Shown in pieces: positions 23,727 to 26,646 of a stretch of DNA of 26,646 nt. Position 1 is the stretch's first letter. Every line of letters starts with the position of its first letter. This DNA comes from Ruminiclostridium sp. (lineage in GTDB: Bacteria > Bacillota_A > Clostridia > Oscillospirales > Ruminococcaceae), in NCBI GenBank assembly GCA_017550775.1, contig JAFZOA010000543.1, positions 1 to 26,646 on the forward strand. Reading direction: 5' to 3'. Made by a program: the position numbers and the translations under genes. Under the pieces are notes generated by a model. The model had not been told where the DNA came from, searched no databases, and was given only the letters and a program-made list of their open reading frames with translations.

Positions 23727-25478
23727 TTATCCTCCTCCCAATGTTCCGACCTGTCCGTAGAATATCTCAAACATATTCAGCTCGTCAGCGGTAAATCCGT
23801 AGCTTGCCAGCACTTCGTCAAGCGTATAGTTCACTACCTCACCATGCAGCCATTGATGATCTACATCGCAGTAAATGTACGTTCCGCCGTCCTCGGTATG
23901 TCCTTCCTTACAACCGCTGCAATGACCGTATGTGTAGTAATAGTTGAAGTCGTAGTATCTTTCTATTACCTCCGCTATCTCTGCATCAGTGAACATCATT
24001 TCACTTATTCCCACATCTGAGTTCACATCCCGGTATCGAAGCGTCGCAAGAATAGCTATGACCTCATTGCTGTCTATATCGTTCAGCACCCTGTTCCCAA
24101 ACTGATTTAATTCAGTTATTTCCTCATACGGCGGGAACTGCCGCCTGTCGCATACAAATTCATCTACTATGTGATGAATGTCAGCCTTGATCTCATCAAT
24201 GCGGGCATCGATCGAAGCGGTATATCCCGAAACGACTTCTTCAACATTTCTCTGCGTACCACCGGAATCACCGAGCCAGCCGAAAAGACTGCTAATAAGC
24301 GCACTTACCACAGTTACTATTAGAATAATCAGAAAGACCAGCAGGGCGATTACTGCAAGCACCAATAGTATTATCAGTCCTATCGGAGAGGTAATTATTT
24401 TCCCAATGACCTTTGCGACAGCTACAATCGCGTTCTTCGTTCTCTTGGCGGTTTTCTTTATCTTCTTTACCCGCTTTTTGGTATTCTTCGGCATATTCTT
24501 TATCGCTCTGCCGGCTTTGACGGTCGTTCGAGCCGTATTCAGGACAGCTTTTCGAGCATTATCGACATAGCGTATTTCTGTAAGTCCCTGCTTGATAGCT
24601 TCCGTTCCGGTATCCGTTACCGTAGATTTGTCGATCTTCGTTCGGATAAGCTGCTGTCCGGTATCCTTTGCGATATTTGCCACACCGCTTGAAACCGCAG
24701 TCGCTATATGTCCGAAGTCCTTGATCGAGCTTTTCTGTGTAAAGATGTGCCGGGTCTTGACCGCTGTTGCGATCTTCCCTGCCGCTTTGCCTGTACCGCC
24801 AACAGCAGTACGGATATATCCGCCCATCTGCGCAGCGGACGCAACACCCGCAGTCACGGTCTGTACAGCTTCTATTGCTACGGAATCATCGCTGTCCATT
24901 TTTGCCGTCGTGAACTTCTGATTTTTCAGTTCTACAGCTTTCCGCTCTGATTCTGCATACCGCTTGACCTCGTTCTTCCGACGTTCCTTCTTCTTATTTT
25001 CGGAAGTACTGATCATCTTTAACCGCTGTGCTTTAACAAGATCGTTATACCGGGTTTCGGCTTCTTTTGCTTCATCAATGACCTTCTTCGCTTCTCCGGT
25101 GAACCGAAGCTGTGCGGTACGGATATATCCATTACTGCGCTTGGATTTGATGTAGTTGTTATCAACCTTTTTCCGTACAGACAGGTCGGCTTGGCCGCCT
25201 GTCTGCACGGGATTGAATAAAGGTTGATTGAAAGGAGAGAAATTATCGCCAAATTCTACATCATCATCATAACTCCGGACTGTATTATGATTGTAGAACC
25301 GGCGCAGAGGTTGTCTGTATTGTTCCGCTGTCAGTTCAAGCTGCATTTCCTTCAAAAGAGCCTGTCTGTGACCATTGGAGATGACCTTCGATTTTAACTG
25401 TTCGGCATAATTCGTAACGACACGGTTCTGCGAATGAATACTATGCTCATGACGCTCGACACTTGTTTTTATGCCCAT
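23727..25478 (-). CDS. CD1108-family-like ICE membrane protein (583 aa)
   Basis: A conjugation-module protein that resembles the CD1108 family by order and layout: a long charged N-terminal region, Ala/Gly-rich helical stretches (~200-270, e.g. VGGTGKAAGKIATAVKTRH), a very basic segment (~320-350, NTKKRVKKIKKTAKRTKN), one long membrane helix (~364-397), then a ~180-residue external domain. The external domain carries a possible metal site, C-x-x-C at 520-523 with H526, C537 and H541. I see no peptidase or lysozyme motif, although members nearby in other elements often work with a cell-wall hydrolase. Start ATG has AAAGGAG seven to eight bases upstream and lies 14 bases after the VirB4 stop. 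The gene ends GTLGGG, where GGA GGA GGA forms the next gene's ribosome site. Confidence 0.75.
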   Translation of the reverse strand: MGIKTSVERHEHSIHSQNRVVTNYAEQLKSKVISNGHRQALLKEMQLELTAEQYRQPLRRFYNHNTVRSYDDDVEFGDNFSPFNQPLFNPVQTGGQADLSVRKKVDNNYIKSKRSNGYIRTAQLRFTGEAKKVIDEAKEAETRYNDLVKAQRLKMISTSENKKKERRKNEVKRYAESERKAVELKNQKFTTAKMDSDDSVAIEAVQTVTAGVASAAQMGGYIRTAVGGTGKAAGKIATAVKTRHIFTQKSSIKDFGHIATAVSSGVANIAKDTGQQLIRTKIDKSTVTDTGTEAIKQGLTEIRYVDNARKAVLNTARTTVKAGRAIKNMPKNTKKRVKKIKKTAKRTKNAIVAVAKVIGKIITSPIGLIILLVLAVIALLVFLIILIVTVVSALISSLFGWLGDSGGTQRNVEEVVSGYTASIDARIDEIKADIHHIVDEFVCDRRQFPPYEEITELNQFGNRVLNDIDSNEVIAILATLRYRDVNSDVGISEMMFTDAEIAEVIERYYDFNYYYTYGHCSGCKEGHTEDGGTYIYCDVDHQWLHGEVVNYTLDEVLASYGFTADELNMFEIFYGQVGTLGGG

Positions 25479-25492
25479 GTATCACATCTCCT

Positions 25493-26646
25493 TTACGCCT
25501 CCGCTTTCTTCTTGTTTTCATTTATCTCAGCGAGATTTGTCGTCATCAGATCGTACAGTTCGTTATGCGGGAACTTGTCTCTGAACGGAATAATAGAGCC
25601 ACCACAACAGATAAGTCCCTGTCCGCTTTCGCTGCTTGTTACATACGTCAGAAGATTATCCGAGATATTCAGCAGCTTCGCAAGCTGTATCCTGTCGGAA
25701 GTCGCCTGATTAAGCATCATAACGAAGTCCGTATTTGAAAGCATTGAACGTGCGGTCTCGGATTTAAGCATATCCTCGACGTTCTGAGTAATACCTGTCG
25801 GTACACCGCCCCACTTTCTCGCTCTCTTGTAGAGTTCAAAGAGGAAGTTCGCAGAATACTCATTCGCAAACAGAAGATATATCTCATCCATGTATATCCA
25901 TGTTCTCTTGCCTTTCGCGCGGTTTTCCGTGATCTTGTTCCAGATAAAGTCCAGCACTATCAGCATACCGATAGTCTTCAACTGCTTGCCGAGATCCTTA
26001 ATATCAAACGAAACTACCCTGTTCGTAAGGTTTATGTTCGTCTTATGCGCGAACACGTTCAGATTACCCTTGATATACAGCTCGAACGACAGCGCGAGTC
26101 CCTGCGCTTCCTTTTCAGGCTGATTTTTAAGGTTTTCATAGAAGTCCATAAGCGTCGGCAGCTTGCTCTGATCGAAGTTCTGTACATACTCTCCGTATGT
26201 CATTGTCAGACAGCGGTCTATGATACCGCGCTCCTTCGCAGTCAAGCCCTGTTTACCGACAAGGCATTCACAGAACGAAAGAATAAAGTCGGACTTCATA
26301 ACCAGCGGAGATTCATCATCGGAATAGTCCTTTGACATATCCAGCGGATTTATATAGTTCTTACTGCTCGGTCCGACATATATCGTTGAGCCGTTCATCG
26401 CTGTAACAAGATTTGTGTACTCTCTTTCAGGGTCTATGATGATTATGTCATCGCCCGTCGCAAGAAAGACATTCAGCATCTCACGCTTTGCCGCGAATGA
26501 TTTACCGGAACCCGGCGAGCCGAGAATAAAGCCGTTCGGGTTTTTCAGCGATAATCTGCTGAATATTATCATGTTGTTTGACAGCGCGTTCAGGCCGTAG
26601 TACATTCCGTTATTCTGCGATATTTCTTTTGCCGAGAACGGCAGAA
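25493..26646 (-). CDS. VirB4-type conjugation ATPase, CD1110-like, C-terminal part (cut by window edge)
   Basis: The reading frame is open to the right edge (in-frame LPFSAKEISQNNG precedes the first visible Met), so this is the C-terminal ~383 residues of a longer protein. It holds the motor domain: Walker A GSPGSGKS (26498-26521), Walker B TWIYMDEIYLLF with Asp-Glu, and the typical GLNALSNNMI lead-in and RKWGGVPTGITQNVEDML sensor region. VirB4 ATPases power assembly and substrate passage of type IV secretion channels at the inner face of the membrane. The CD1110-like subtype is the one found in Tn1549/CTn2-type elements. It is the first visible gene of the minus-strand operon; its start, ribosome site and promoter lie outside. 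Confidence 0.95.
   Translation of the reverse strand, partial: LPFSAKEISQNNGMYYGLNALSNNMIIFSRLSLKNPNGFILGSPGSGKSFAAKREMLNVFLATGDDIIIIDPEREYTNLVTAMNGSTIYVGPSSKNYINPLDMSKDYSDDESPLVMKSDFILSFCECLVGKQGLTAKERGIIDRCLTMTYGEYVQNFDQSKLPTLMDFYENLKNQPEKEAQGLALSFELYIKGNLNVFAHKTNINLTNRVVSFDIKDLGKQLKTIGMLIVLDFIWNKITENRAKGKRTWIYMDEIYLLFANEYSANFLFELYKRARKWGGVPTGITQNVEDMLKSETARSMLSNTDFVMMLNQATSDRIQLAKLLNISDNLLTYVTSSESGQGLICCGGSIIPFRDKFPHNELYDLMTTNLAEINENKKKAEA

Noticed and set aside
1..26646. CRISPR arrays, tRNA/rRNA genes and insertion sequences
   Set aside because: I saw no regularly spaced repeats, tRNA-like cloverleaf, rRNA stretch or transposase reading frame on either strand.

Overview
This window looks like part of an integrative and conjugative element (ICE) of a gut-type Firmicute (Clostridia; Ruminococcus-like is my best guess from gene content, moderate GC and strong AGGAGG ribosome sites), next to an AT-rich accessory gene set. 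The minus-strand module has the gene order of the Tn1549/CTn2-type ICEs of Clostridia: VirB4-type ATPase, CD1108-type membrane protein, small membrane protein, DUF4315-like coiled coil, orphan, topoisomerase III, then very large helicase/methylase and ArdC-like proteins. No relaxase, coupling protein, integrase, attachment site or origin of transfer is visible, so both ends of the element lie outside the window or are not recognisable here.

Left part, 1-4387, plus strand, clearly AT-rich: the 3' end of a membrane protein gene, an overlapping ABC-transporter ATPase, a 59-residue helical protein, a HAD-family phosphohydrolase with an unassigned C-terminal extension, a DUF2971 protein, and an unrecognised 333-residue protein. 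A 20-bp perfect-stem hairpin (4407-4458) ends this set. A second hairpin (4626-4651) sits where the minus-strand operon ends, so the two gene sets converge on a 280-bp gap.

Middle part, 4668-19694, minus strand: three large genes plus a small one. The largest encodes 3187 residues, with an ArdC-like N-terminus, several repeated polyvalent-protein domains, an adenine-methylase-like domain and an SF2/SNF2-type helicase. It is followed by a DUF3848 protein, a 1353-residue ArdC/metallopeptidase/YodL-like protein and a 76-residue protein. All three large proteins end exactly in K-x-K-x-R, which I consider the most interesting signal here: a possible tag for transfer into the recipient cell.

Right part, 19768-26646: a plus-strand, AT-rich GIY-YIG (LEM-3-like) nuclease gene with a near-consensus promoter interrupts the minus-strand operon. 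Beyond it lie topoisomerase III and the mating-channel genes, tightly packed with overlaps, ending in a VirB4-type ATPase cut by the window edge.

As a working model, VirB4, the CD1108-type protein and the small membrane proteins build the channel, topoisomerase III and the giant helicase process the DNA, and the methylase, ArdC-like and peptidase domains protect the incoming DNA or disarm recipient defences.
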